Shown in pieces: positions 42,570-54,503 of a stretch of 64,000 nucleotides of DNA (positions within the stretch are counted from its first letter, which is position 1; the number at the start of each line of letters is the position of its first letter). Position numbers and translations under genes: made by a program. This DNA comes from Bretschneidera sinensis (Eukaryota; Streptophyta; Magnoliopsida; Brassicales; Akaniaceae). The stretch lies in assembly GCA_023935145.1 (NCBI GenBank), contig CM043698.1, positions 142,059,001-142,123,000 on the forward strand, written 5' to 3'. Under the pieces are notes generated by a model. The model searched no databases. It saw only the letters and a list, made by a program, of their open reading frames with translations, and had not been told where the DNA came from.

Positions 42570-45500
42570 TAATAGGGACTTTTATATAGTGTTGATGACT
42601 CCGTTTCTGTGAGTAGGTTCAAGGATCTCAAGTGGACGGTGCCTCTTTTCTTATGATGGAATTATCGACGTAATTCTTTGGAATCTTAAATCTATATTTA
42701 GTGTTTATATCATTTGAAATCACTTGTGATTCTGATCATTGGTTTTGAAGATGTATTATATCTATGCTTATGGTACACTCATCCAGAAGAGAGGGGGAAA
42801 ATCTGTGTTGTTAGCCAAACATGAACATCATGTATCACACCATCATTTTCCCAATATACATGTCACATGGATCTTTGTGCGGTAGAGCTGACACTGCATA
42901 ACTAGAAAGAGATTTTTCTTTTACCTTAAGCATTTTAAGTTTATTTCTATTTTTCCATCTTTATTTCTGTAATAGGAACATGGATATGTGCAATGAATAT
43001 GATGTATGTCAAAATTTATTCTATCTCTAGCCGACATCTCTGCTTTACCAAACAAAAAAAATGCCTAAAGAGCTGTTGTCTTCATATTAATTATAGCATC
43101 CATTCCTAAAAAGTGTGCTGCTTGCTGTCATTTTCTAGAAGTGTTGCTTTTGTCTTGTAAGATACAAAGTAGCTGAGGATGAATATGAGGTGCAGATGAA
43201 TTGGTCTTAATTACAGGATCTGCACTCAAAGAAATCAAAGAATAATGCCACTTATATGTGGTTAATATCTGGATGAAGTAAATGGTGCTACATTCTAATT
43301 AACATTTCCTCAATATTTAGGTCAGGCATGGCAATTTTTCTCACTTTTTTCCATTTCAAAATTTTCATTGGACATTTTTGCATTTGGATAGATTACTTGT
43401 GCCTTGAATTTTTCATAAAATTTAAACCATATAGATTTCAACAGAGGGCCTGTTCAATGCCACGGGCAAGAACATTCTGATTGGTGCACTGAAACAAGAA
43501 GCAAAACTGGTAAATATTAGTTAAAGTACAAGTGACTTTCCTATTGTGTATGAAAGGAGATGTTTCCTATGGAAGTCAAATTTATGAGCAGTGTGTCTTC
43601 CTGTTTAGTTCAAGCGTTGTATTCTCTCATCCTCGGTATATTGTTTACTAGTTGAATTAACCTATATTGTTCCCACATGTAAACCAACAATATCTATTAA
43701 GACTTGCAAAATTTTCTGTTGCATGGATGGCAGGCTTAATTTGTGACAAGGACCTTTGTTGCAGGCTGGAGAGAATTATTATGTATCAATTTTAATTTTG
43801 TTTAGCAAACTTTGATCCTTTTTGAAGGTTTATTCATGAGCCTGCAATGCCTTTTTAATGACTAAGAAGATAGGAGTGATTAAATCGGTGTGCCAAGTTG
43901 CCGATAGCCTGTTTGTTGAGGTTGAAACCTTGAGGCATGCTTCTGTTTGGTCTAGTCTTCAACTGGCAAATTCAAATGCTTATACCAGTGGGTACTTGTT
44001 ATTGAGTTGTGTTCGTCACCATGATGATTGGTTAGTAGAAATGATAGCCAAAATTCATAAACAAAACGTTGCATAAATTTAATTAGCCTTGTGTACAAAG
44101 TGGGTTTATGAAATGGCTTATATTGACTTGGTCTAGTGGTCCCTCCGAGTTTTTCTCTTGATTCACTGATAATTTTAGATTCTCGTGGATTCAAATTTTT
44201 TTTCAAATTTCTATTAATTAAACTTTCTTGGTATCTAAATCTTTACCTTCACAGTCTCATCATCTCAGTTCTTCATAGAGTAAAAGCAAATCATATCAAA
44301 TTCAAATGTCTCTAACACCAAAATGGTTCCATATGGGGTTGAACACAAAAGGTTTTACTAAAAAATTAGGGTGTCTAAAGGCTTCGGTAGTGTTTTGGTT
44401 CTGCCATCATCAAAATCTTTGTCGTCAACTAATTAATATTAATTTTAATTCTTTCTTCACTTTTTCATAATAATAGATATTCAATTGACGGAATATGTGT
44501 TATACATTGAATATTAATAACTCTCAAGATTATAGAATTAATGACTCTTATTAATCAATTTAATTAGAATTATTAGCCGAAAATAATAAATATTAAGAAT
44601 ATTTTTAGAAGTTGAATCATTTGCATGCAATATGATCAACATTTTTCATATAAAAGTTGAATTCTCGTCTTTAACAAAAATTGAACGAAAAGTGGAAGAA
44701 AACAAAAGAGAGAAAAAAAAAGACAAAAAATGAAAAAATATAGCAGAGGAAGAAAAGTTTTGGTTGCGAAAGTGAAAATGGTAAAAAGTTAGAGACGAAG
44801 AAAGAGTGTAATTAATATGAGATTTTGTATCATACAAACTTGTAAAGAGAATATGTGGTAGTAATTATAATTTGGAAGTCAAATTGAGTATCTAACTTTA
44901 ATTAGGGGCACTATTGTAAGTTTTAGAAAAAAAAAGTAGAATGCCAATAATTATTCGTGGAGTATCAGTATCACTACCTTTAAAATATTAATCTAATATT
45001 TTATTCTCGTCTTTTATGAATACGATAACATTATCTTTGTAATTCGCTCTTTAAATGTTATCAAACTGATAAAATAAATATTGTGTATGTCAAAGCAATT
45101 AAAATATTCATCTAATATTTTATTTTCAAATAAAATAATCAAGCTTTAACAATTAAAAAATGTCATCAAATAATTTTTGAACTATTTAAAAGTTAAGAAT
45201 CCAATTTTTGGAGATAATTAAGAGAAATTAAAATAAATGCATGGCATCCTTAAAAATTCAATAAAATGAAAAAAAAATACACCTAAAATTAAATTGTCAC
45301 ATATGACAACTTTATTTTAGACAATATATTTAAAAAATTTAAATGTTTAAATAAAGAACACTCAGTACCAAATTACGCATTTAAGATATGATTTTAAAAG
45401 AGCAGATTGACCGTTTGCCCACTAACTTCAATAAGCCCAATCATCTAGTAGCCCATATTGACTATATACAGCGCAGCAGCCCTTTTGGGAACTGTGTCGT

Positions 45501-46308
45501 TGGCCGTTAACTCTCCCATCGCAATTTCAACCTCGCTCTCTAAAAGTTCCTGTTGTTTGGTTCGCGAGAAAACCCCTTGTAAAACCGTTGAGAAAATTTT
45601 TGCAAATGAGTTTATCTATTAACAATTCAAGCATTTCATTTACTCATTTCTGCAGTTACATACATGGGCAGAGAAGCAGTCAAGTTGAGTTCAATTTTGA
45701 TCCCTTTTGGTCATAACAGGACAAACTTGGCTGGTGCATTGAACTGAATGGCGGCCATTTGGTAAGAAATTACAGAGTACCTTTTTCTCTCATTTGTCAT
45801 GCTAAGTTGCGTTTTTGAGGCGTTATTAGCACCTTAATAACTCTATTTACAAAAGTGACAAATTGGCCACCGGATACCCATATTGTTTCATGTTAATCAG
45901 AAAACCAATTTGAATTTTTCATGTATGGTAATTCTACAAATTTGGACTTCACTTATAGAATGAATCCAACCGTTTGATTTAACATTCTCAAAAATCCAAT
46001 TGTCTAATTTGGAAATTAAAAAAAAGTTTCTTAAATAGTTTGAAATTCTTCTCAACATATCCTCTTCGTTCATTGGACCTTGACTGCTGTCATGATTGCA
46101 AAATTGGAAGCTTTTTTCCTTTTCATTTTCTCTATCCATGCACTTTTGACCAAATAGGCACTTCTCTCCATCTCTCAGTATCCGTTTCTTTCTCTCTATC
46201 TGCACAAGTTTCTTAGTATTCAGTATTCACTACCAAGACAGAAAAAGAGAACAGAAGAGAAGCAAAAAAAAAAAAAAGAGCCTATTTTTCAGTTTTTAAG
46301 TTTATTCA
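42570..46308. other. Host intergenic DNA; promoter side of the VAL-like pseudogene
   Basis: No gene could be supported. One short stretch with good splice-like borders (43445-43509, reading RAY-less GLFNATGKNILIGALKQEAK) may be a host exon, but nothing joins to it. The last few hundred bases include a CT-rich leader-like stretch (46180-46300, with a poly(A) run) directly before the ATG at 46309, which fits a 5' untranslated region. Confidence 0.45.
44127..44200 (+). repeat. tRNA-derived SINE-like scar
   Basis: Box A-like TTGGTCTAGTGGT (44129-44141) and box B-like GGATTCAAAT (44187-44196) are about 50 bp apart and followed by a T-rich run. Weak match to a plant SINE head. Confidence 0.4.
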
Positions 46309-46439
46309 ATGGATGCCTCTTCTTCATCCTCCTCATCATCAATGGGCTTGACCTGTTTTTATTGCCACTCTTTCTCTATTGAACCCAGACAAGGCTAGCG
46401 GACTAGTGGAGGTTATGCCATGATATGTGAAAGATGTGC
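46309..46439 (+). pseudogene. VAL/HSI2-like B3 repressor, exon 1, copy 2 (nonsense codon 30)
   Basis: ATG opens MDASSSSSSSSMGLTCFYCH, then SFSIEPRQG, a TAG at 46396-46398 and RTSGGYAMICERC, up to donor TGTGC|GTAAGC. The residual two bases (GC) join the first base of exon 2 at 59417 in phase, giving CERCASAYEEGRFCSIFHLN across the junction. The CxxC pairs and the following exons match the N-terminal zinc finger of VAL/HSI2 nuclear repressors (family knowledge, not searched). The TAG stands where a conserved tryptophan is likely (TGG to TAG), so this copy is a pseudogene unless the stop is bypassed by a downstream start. Confidence 0.75.
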
Positions 46440-47829
46440 GTAAGCATTTTACTTGTTTTTATTTATCTCTCTCATTTTATTTTCGTTGTTATTGCTGTTA
46501 TCCTGTTTTTGGTGATTATTTTTACCCCTGAACAATTCTTTTTTATGTGTAATAAAATAGCATAAATTTAATTATCTTAGGTTCCTTCTAAAAGAAGGCA
46601 ACCCTCACAAGGACGATTATGATCTACAATTTTTTTCAAAAGAAATTTAATTATGTGGTTTTCAATTTTTTTGTTTTGATATCTCATATATTTATTGTTG
46701 GGTTTGTTTCAATATTTCTAATGGGTGAATATTGGTTCACCATCTATTAAAATAATTTATTTTACTATTTTGAAATTGATGAATAAACTTGTAATGTATA
46801 TGCCTTCATATTGATGTGATAAATGTCATGCCTTTGTGGGTCTTTATGAACCTTTTATTTGCACATATTTTTTTTCTTGATAGACTTATTGTACTTTTAC
46901 TATCTTCATATTAGTGAATTTTTTTGGAGAAATTTTTAGATTTGTATTTTTATGCTGTTATTATGTCTCTTTTGGGAGTTGCATGGCTCAATTCTTTCAT
47001 CTAAAGCAAAAAATATTCAAGATTTCAGTTTTGAGATTTTAACTTTGTTTTCCTTTTTATGGTTCTATTAATTGTTTGGCATTATAAGTGGATATATATA
47101 TAGCAACGGAGTAGGAAGTTATACTTCATGTGCAATAGCTTGTGTTGATAAAATTTTCGAAAATGAGAATAACATCATTAGTAATGATTTAATGGATCCA
47201 TTATAAGTAAGAATTGCATTAAGGTGAATGAAACACAAAGCACCTTAATTAGTTATCAATAAAGTATATAGTTGTCATCTTATAATCTGCTTGAACCAGT
47301 TTATCATTTTAGTGATGCCATATTTTTCTTGAGTAATCTCCTTTTTTTCGTTATTCAAACATCTAATGTCATATTCATTTATTCCATATTGAATTGCATA
47401 TATTTTATTACGGATTACTACAATTATTCATTTTTCTTTCGTCTATTATGTTTATAACTATGGCCTTGTACATGGGTTGCACCCCCTTGGTGCGGTTTTC
47501 TTTCTATTTATACATTTTGTGTTTATAACTATGAATATGTGATTAAGTAATATTTCTCACTGTTTAAATTGTCACATGAAGTTAATTATAGGGTAATGGT
47601 ATGGGGCTCTTGTTTTCCACTTCACTTTTCTGTTCCATGATTGATGCTCTCCTTTTTTTTTTCTTCAAAACTGTCCTTTTTAATCGTGTTGAAGAGGAAG
47701 CAGAAGGAGTAAAGGGCAAGAAGTCTATGTGACTGCTGCTGTAGTTGTCCTTCTCTACTTGCGTTGCTTAGTGTTTGTGGTAGTTGAAGCTGGAAGAACT
47801 ATAGATCGTAGAAGTTGTACAGTGGACTA

Positions 47830-48290
47830 ATAAAGGAAAGATGGGGAGTGATCTCTCTTGAAATTGTTCTTGTTGCTTTCATTTAGCAGCACTAGTTGCC
47901 AGCTCTGTTGCTTTTATTTTTAATGTTGCTGTCGATAATTTTCAGTTCTCGTGTTCTCTTTGTATTTTGATGATGTAATTCTTGTATAAATTGTTTAATT
48001 AGCTAAGAGTGAATGCATGATAACACTATCACCCCAATAAAAAAAAAAAAACTTGGTGCATTTATAGGTTAGATGAAGTATCTGATTTTCTACCAATAGA
48101 AGACTTTAGTTAAGTGATAGAGGTCCTTTGGAATTGATTCCATCTCTTAGCTTATCACTATTAGGCTCAAGATTGATTTTATAGGTGTTTGGATCTTGGA
48201 TTCACATTCATGTGGTATGTGAAAAAACACATTAGAAGGAAAGCTCTTGCTTGTAATAAAATTTTTGTTGGTGGCACAAAATCAATGTGA
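47830..48290. repeat. Intronic duplication, copy 1 (matches about 57320-57750)
   Basis: Shared blocks in the same order: ATTTAGCAGC, AAGAGT(T/G)AATGCATGATAACA, TTTGGATCTTGGATTCAC, CACATTAGAAGGAAA and GTGGCACAAAA. Divergence is considerable. It is followed at once by the plus-strand gypsy fragment. Confidence 0.75.
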
Positions 48291-48299
48291 GATTACGTA

Positions 48300-48640
48300 A
48301 AATGGACTGTTTCCATTATGATGAAAAATTTCACCCAGGTCACAAGTGTAAAAACAAAATATCTTTACTATTAGTTGAAGGAGAGGAATGTGATTATATT
48401 TAGCCAACTATAAGTGTGGATATTGATTTTTTGATGATTCCTCACCAGTTACATATCCTGAAATTAGCCTTCATGCTTTCATGGGGCATTCTTCCCCAAA
48501 AACATTGAGGTTGCAAGGTATTGTAGCTGGATATTCACTTCAAGTTCTCATAGATGGTGGCAACACTCATAACTTCATTCAAGAGAGAGTAGCTCAATTC
48601 CTCAACCTAAAAAATTCTCCATCTAGTTGATGAGAGTCAT
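48300..48640 (+). pseudogene. Ty3/gypsy chromovirus-like fragment: zinc knuckle and protease N-half
   Basis: CFHYDEKFHPGHKC is a mutated zinc knuckle (second Cys is Tyr). After a stop, in another frame, comes PEISLHAFMGHSSPKTLRLQ, then GYSLQVLIDGGNTHNFIQER with the retropepsin Asp-Gly-Gly, up to VAQFLNLKNSPSS. The fragment ends exactly where the middle of the protease should follow. The complementary half lies at 56560-57260 on the other strand. Confidence 0.75.
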
Positions 48641-48689
48641 AAAATACATCTTAACAGTACTTACTTGTTAGCATTTTAGGGTTGATCTA

Positions 48690-49989
48690 GGTGATAGGTG
48701 CTTAAATATTCATATTTAAGCCCCTTTATTTACATTTATTAAGTTTTTAATTATGTTAATTTAGTCCATTTTACTTCATTTATGTGTTTCACATGTTTTT
48801 ATAGGGTCTTGAAGGAAAAAAAACATTTTTGGCACTTAAAGGAAGAAATCTGGAGATTCTGAAGCAGCTGCTGGCTAAAGTGCGATCGAGCGCACTATTG
48901 GGTACAATCGAGCGCGTAAGTGCTCGTGTGCACACAAAGAAGGATCGAGCGCATAACGAATGCAATCGAGTGCACATGTACGGGCGTGAACAATAAAACA
49001 GCAGAACCAGTTTTGGAAATAGATGAGGTTTTGCATTTTAGGAAGTTTAGGGTTTCCAGAGTCTTCTAGGGTTATTCAACCCCTATAAATACACTTGTAA
49101 ACACACACAAAGACATCCTTCTTTTAATCTTTTGCTTTGGTTTGAAGTGTAAGCTTTGGAGGAGACTTGACGACTCTTCTCTCGGGTTTATTCTTTCCCC
49201 TTTATTTTATGAATATGTTTAGCATCACAATCATGTGTAACTAAACCCTAGTAAAGGCTTGGTTGAAGCCCTAATTATGTTTACTCAATAATTCAGTATT
49301 GGCACCTTTGTAATATTCGTATTGTGTTGCTTAACTTGATTAATACATATTTTTATTTAAATTCTTCATATGTGTATGTCTGATCAACGTATGTATGTGG
49401 TATGGATTAGTTAGTTGAATCAATTTGGATGATTGAGTCCTAGGTTCAACAAAAGTAACAAAAGATATCCACGCTGTATTCTTAGGTTAACCAACATGGG
49501 AAACTGGGAGTAGATACCATGCCCTAGGTCTCGTGTGGTTGTCGATTTCCACAGATCTTATGCTCTCTTAAGGATCAACTTAGTAGATACCATGTTGAAT
49601 CCCTTAAGAAAGAAAAGAGTTAGAGTAGATACCATGCCTAACTCATTGCTTAGGGAAATCAATAGCCTAAGGATTAGATACCATGCCCTTAGGTTGACAA
49701 ACATTAGGTATTCATGACATGAATAAAGCATTGGCATACTGTTTTGTTGTGGTAGCATGATTAGTGGTGGATATCAAGTCTCTACGCCTTTATCTTTATT
49801 ATTTCAAACTCAATATTTATTTCTCTTGTTTTTATTTTATTATTGCGAAATTAATTCTAAAGTGAAATTTACCAATCCCTGTGGAGATGATCTTGCATTC
49901 GCACACTATGCTACTATTGACCTTGTGCACTTGCAAGTAAAACAAGTTCGATTATTTGCCCATTTATTTAGGTAAATAAACGTACAACA
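48690..49989 (+). repeat. 5' LTR of element C
   Basis: 1300 bp, TGATAGGTGC to TACAACA. TATAAATA box at 49084-49091. CGATCG-type motif copies at about 48881-48982, upstream of the box. It lacks an 18-bp motif unit present in the 3' LTR. Confidence 0.95.
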
Positions 49990-49995
49990 AGTTTT

Positions 49996-50014
49996 TGGCG
50001 CTGTTGCCGGGAAT
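49996..50014 (+). other. Primer binding site, tRNA-Asp type (element C)
   Basis: TGGCGCTGTTGCCGGGAAT differs from the tRNA-Asp complement by two transitions. Confidence 0.88.
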
Positions 50015-50206
50015 TGCACTAAATTTCTTTCTAGAATTATTTTCATTTAGTTTAGTAATTTTTAATTATTTGTTCCGTTTTATTTTTATCAAAAATATCA
50101 AATTTTAAAGTTTGTGTTTTTTTTTTTATGTTTGTTTCATTAAAACCCTAATCTATTTCTTTCTGTTTTCTGTTTCAGGCACACCCGGAGAACTCTCTGT
50201 GCCACT

Positions 50207-50245
50207 TGTGATCGAGCGCATTACCTAGTGCGATCGAGCGCATTT
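50207..50245 (+). promoter_or_regulatory. CGATCG-type motif pair in leader of element C
   Basis: GTGATCGAGCGCA and GTGCGATCGAGCGCA lie close together before the gag start, at the same place as in elements A and B. Confidence 0.5.
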
Positions 50246-50307
50246 GAGGCAGAGGTCACCCGAGCTGCAGTATTCAATTGTTGCACTGAAGCTGGTTTTG
50301 CTGATTC

Positions 50308-51660
50308 ATACAAGGGCTTCGATCTAGGAACCCTACCATCATTCCACTAGACATAGAGATTGAGCGGACCATTCGACAGAGGCTTAGAAACAACTTTGAG
50401 GAGAACGAAGAAGAATTCGAGGGAGAAGCACTAATGGAACAGCTAGAAAACCAACAACCACCTGAGCGAAGACCTATGATGCAATTCTTCATGCCACAGA
50501 ACCTCAACCAACCATCATGCATTACTTATCAACCAGAGGCAGAAGACAATTATTACATATCTCTGTAGATACTCGGTGCCTTGACTCATTTTAGGGGTAT
50601 ACTTGCTGAGGACCCACACTTGCTCCTTCGGGAATTCTTTGACCTCTACAAATTCTAGCACATCCAGCACCTAGACCAAGAAGGAATCAGGTTAATTCTT
50701 TTTCCTTTTTCCTTAAAAGATAATGCTAAACTGTGGTACAATTCATTGCCTGCAGTTTCTATCCATACTTGGGAGGAGTTGGCTAGCAAATTCCTAAGGA
50801 AGTTTTTCCCAGCCCAAAAGACAAGGCAAATAAGGAAGGAGATTCAGTCCTTCTAGCAAACGGATGGAGACCTGTTCTTTGAGGTATGGGGACATTTCAA
50901 CAAGTTGCTACTCAAATGCCCACATCACAACCTACCTCAAGATGAGTTGGTATTAGCCTTTTATGAAGGTCTAAATGACATGAATAAAGGTATTGCTGAT
51001 TCAGGTTATGGAGGTGTGCTGATGGAAAAGAGCAGTGAAGAAGCTATGGAGCTATTTGAGGCATTGAGTGAACACACCCAACAATTCTCGTCCAGAGGGA
51101 GACAAGGAATAAAAATCAAAGGCATGTATGAAGTTAACTTAATTGGTGGAATGCCAACTAAGATAGCTGTTATGGAAAGGAAGCTAGATATGCTTGTAAA
51201 AGCCATGACTGCTCAGAACGCCTCACCGAGTCCACAAGCCACATAACGCGAGGTATATGCTTTATGTTCTCAATTTGATCACACTACTGAGACTTGTCAT
51301 TTATATTCATCTACAGATCCCGAGCAAGCAAACTATGTGGGACCAAACAGTGCATATGTAAATACCTATAACCCTGGATGGCGGAACTACCCCAACCTAT
51401 CATGGAGCAATAATCAAAATGCCTTGAACCTTCAAGGGTAACAAAGAAACTTCCACCAAGCAGCTCAACCAGTTCAAGAGTCAAAGAAGAGTAGCTTAGA
51501 GAGTATGGTAAGGCAATTGATAACATCACAATATCAGTTCATGACTCAGTAAAGACAAACCACTGCAACACATGAGTAAGCAATTCAAAGGCTTGAGGTT
51601 CAAATGGGGCAAATGGCTAAAGAGTTAAGTGCAAGAAAGCAAGGTGAGCTTCCTGTCTAA
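50308..51660 (+). pseudogene. Gag of element C (start codon lost, several stops)
   Basis: Aligning with element A puts the start at 50308, where ATG has become ATA (IQGLRSRNPTII). The frame continues through FEGEALMEQLENQQPPERRP, LILFPFSLKDNAKLWYNSLP, TWEELASKFLRKFFPAQKTR and LKCPHHNLPQDELVLAFYEG to SGYGGVLMEKSSEEAMELFE. The zinc knuckle is YALCSQFDHTTETC, with Tyr in the position before the first Cys pair. About eight stops interrupt it, including after ISL at 50566 and at 51244 and 51440. The longest open part is 50905-51246. Confidence 0.87.
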
Positions 51661-51699
51661 CCAATACCTAATCCAAGAGGACATCAACAACTAAATGCC

Positions 51700-52545
51700 A
51701 TGAAAACTCTCAAAAATGGTAAGATCATAGGAGTTAATGAGCCAGCACAAGCATCTCCTGCTAAACCATCCACATCAAAGGTAAGTAAAATAGAGAAGTT
51801 GAATGCACCACCCTTCCCTCAAAGGTTAGTAAAGCCAAAGAAAGATAAATTGTTTGATATTTTTGAAACTTTGAGAAAAGTAGAAATTAACATTCCCTTA
51901 TTAGATGCAATTAAACAAATTCCTGCTTATGCTAAATTTTTAAAAGATTGTTGCACTAATAAAAGAAAGTTTCAGGAGCATGAAACAGTGGCTCTAACTG
52001 AAGAGATAAGTGCAGTACTGTTAAGAAAACTACCACCAAAGCTAAGAGATCCAGGTAGTTTTACCATTCCTTACAGGACAAGTGACCAGTTTTTTTAGCG
52101 TGCACTATTGGATTTAGGAGCAAGTGTCAATTTGCTACCATACACAGTTGAAAAGCTAGGTTTAGGGGAGCTTCAACCAACCTCCATCACTTTGCAATTG
52201 GCAAATAGAAGCATCAAAAGACTTAGAGGTATACTTGAGGATGTCCTGGTAAAGGTAGGTAAGTTTATTTTGCCTGCTGACTTCATTGTGTTAGATATGG
52301 AAGAATGCCCTATGCCATTACCTCTGCCCATCATCTTAGGAAGACCCTTTATGAGAACTGCTAATACAATAATTAATGTGAAAAAGAGTATTGTAAGTAT
52401 GATGGTAAATGGTGAGACAATAGAATTTAAGATATTTGATGCAATGAATTACCCCAAGATAATAATGATGATGAATGTTTTAATGACTGTACGATGCAAA
52501 GTGTTGTTAAGCAAGCTTTTCAGGTCCATCACACTGATCCATTAG
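51700..52545 (+). pseudogene. Protease region of element C
   Basis: In the same frame as gag. PFPQRLVKPKKDKLFDIFET and DAIKQIPAYAKFLKDCCTNK are typical of the sequence before Athila-type protease. After a TAG at 52097 comes the retropepsin ALLDLGASVNLLPYTVEKLG (Asp-Leu-Gly-Ala active site), followed by QLANRSIKRLRGILEDVLVK, LPADFIVLDMEECPMPLPLP and IILGRPFMRTA, with the usual ILGRPF flap end. It would cut the gag polyprotein. One stop divides it. Elements A and B have lost this whole part. Confidence 0.88.
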
Positions 52546-52856
52546 AGGCCACCCTCACCCACAGCTTCACAAGTTCAGATGTGGTTCCTAAGCCAGAATC
52601 TGAAGATATTACAGATGATATCATTGAGGCTGTGCACCTTCTTGAGGCTTCTCCAAAGCATCCAAGTAAGTTCACACCTCCGTTTGAAACTCTTGAGTAT
52701 ACTAATACTATTTTTCTCTCATCTATTGTCCAGGCACCAAACTTGGAAGTGAAGCAGTTGCCAACAAGAAATCAGACATTCACGGTACATGGACACAGAG
52801 TCACACCACACTCTGAAATTACAGTGCAACCAAGAGATGAAGCTTTAGCGCCCTAG
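52494..52856 (+). pseudogene. Pre-RT and integrase-end fusion of element C
   Basis: Shifted by one base from protease. MQSVVKQAFQVHHTDPLEAT, then DIIEAVHLLEASPKHPSKFT and SSIVQAPNLEVKQLPT correspond to the pre-RT block of A and B. The next residues, RNQTFTVHGHRVTPHSEITV, resemble the 'FKVNGHRL' C-terminal end of Athila-type integrase. Thus one in-frame junction replaces RT, RNase H and integrase. The product has no evident enzymatic role. Confidence 0.7.
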
Positions 52857-54503
52857 ACTATCCAGTATACAGTAGCAACAAGAGCACCTGAGCCATATGC
52901 AGTGGACTTTCAGTACTCCCTTTCAAAAGACTAAATGTTGAAGCTGCTATAGAGAGCGCTTGAGCAGTTCAGACTTTGATAAATGTGTAGCTCAAGCACC
53001 TTTATTGAGGTCAGTGGCATTGAGACCACTGAGTACGCACTTTCTGCCACAAGTGCGATTGAGAGCACTTCACAATGCGATTGAGCGCACATTGGACAAC
53101 AACGTGCCAGGATGCCTAAACTGTCAACCTCCACCTCCCACACCCGGTACCTCTTCGACTGCACTACCCGATGATCAGTAGTGAGAGGATACCTCGTCTG
53201 GCTGAAGACGTAAAACTTAGCGCTCATGGGAGGCACCCCAAAGCATATCCTTTTTAATATTTTATTTTATTGTTAGTATTTACTTTTCTGTATATGTTTA
53301 TCATTACTTTTTTTCTAGTTTATGTTTGATTTTCTTTTTCAAGGACAGAGTGGGTGCATCTAGTTGAAGTTTGGGGGCATGCTACGAGCCATGCCAGCTA
53401 TATAGTTCTCCATCTCCCAGGTCAGATCCTTCCATGCTATTCACACATTGGGGACAATGTGCAAATTAAGTTTGGGGGTATGGGGACATACTCACACACA
53501 CACACACTATGTCCCAATTTTTGTTTTTATAGATGAATACATGTTCATTCTGTTCCAAAAATTTTGGGTGATCTAAACAAACAATATGATTTGACTTCAT
53601 AAGTGAGCTTAACACCTTAGACATATAGGTCAATAATTAAGTTTTGAACTTAGATCACTTACTTTTAGGCATTTAAGGATTCACAAGTTTGACCTAAACT
53701 AACACGAGCACATTAGCACATAATTGTGTGGGGTATGACGTGTAATTTTAATTTGTATGTTTCTTTGGCTTGACAGTGAAATGGATGACCTGTTAGATAA
53801 ACACTTTGGCATAGGAAAATAGAAAAAAATTGTTATTGCTCAAAAAGAAAAAGAGCTCCTAATGATCATTAAACAAACTTTCCACTGAGTAACTGGCCCT
53901 CTTGCCTCAGTAAGTAGTGAGTGTCACGTCAAAAGGTGAAAATTCTGATTGGTAGCATTAAGACCAGTTAGTTTCGTAGCCTTTTTGACTCGAGTTAGTA
54001 AGTTCTTAGGGGTGTCTTTACACCTAATGCCCTAAAATCATCTGGTTTGGGAGTCATTGGCTAAACACTCGCTATATGAGTCAAATAGAAAGCTTAAGGG
54101 AACTAAACTTGGTAAAAATGTCACAAATAAAAGAAAAGAAGAAAAACTATGCCATCCGTGTTGATTCTAATAGGAAATTTGGTGAATCTTGAGACATCGA
54201 AACACTACACATTAGAATTATTTGGAAACCTAATCTTTTTTGTGCTAGTTCACCACACATTAAAGTCAAAATTGTGATATCTTAAACTGCCTCATGAAAG
54301 TGATTTGTATTCAAAACTCTTATTCATTGCAAAGATGTGTTTATATTTGTTAAGCTTGCTCATGAATGCGTATCATAGTTTTGTATGAGACCTAAACTTT
54401 TGTGGACACCATGAATATTGGATTTATCTGTATGTCATTATTTTTCATTTTAGTTTTTAGTTTTGTATTGCTAAGGGACTAGCAATATGTAAGTTTAAGG
54501 GTG
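52857..54503 (+). other. 3' non-coding region of element C
   Basis: Holds degenerate CGATCG-type motifs at 52950-53095, a conserved AGACGTAAAACTTAGCGCTC block at 53207-53226, two internal AAGTTTGGGGG tracts (near 53370 and 53467) and a decayed one beside the 3' LTR (AAGTTTAAGGG, 54491). An AC microsatellite lies near 53498. No long ORF. Confidence 0.7.

Noticed and set aside
43445..43509. Possible host exon (GLFNATGKNILIGALKQEAK) with AG and GT borders
   Set aside because: Only 65 bp, no partner exon in phase nearby and no recognised protein.
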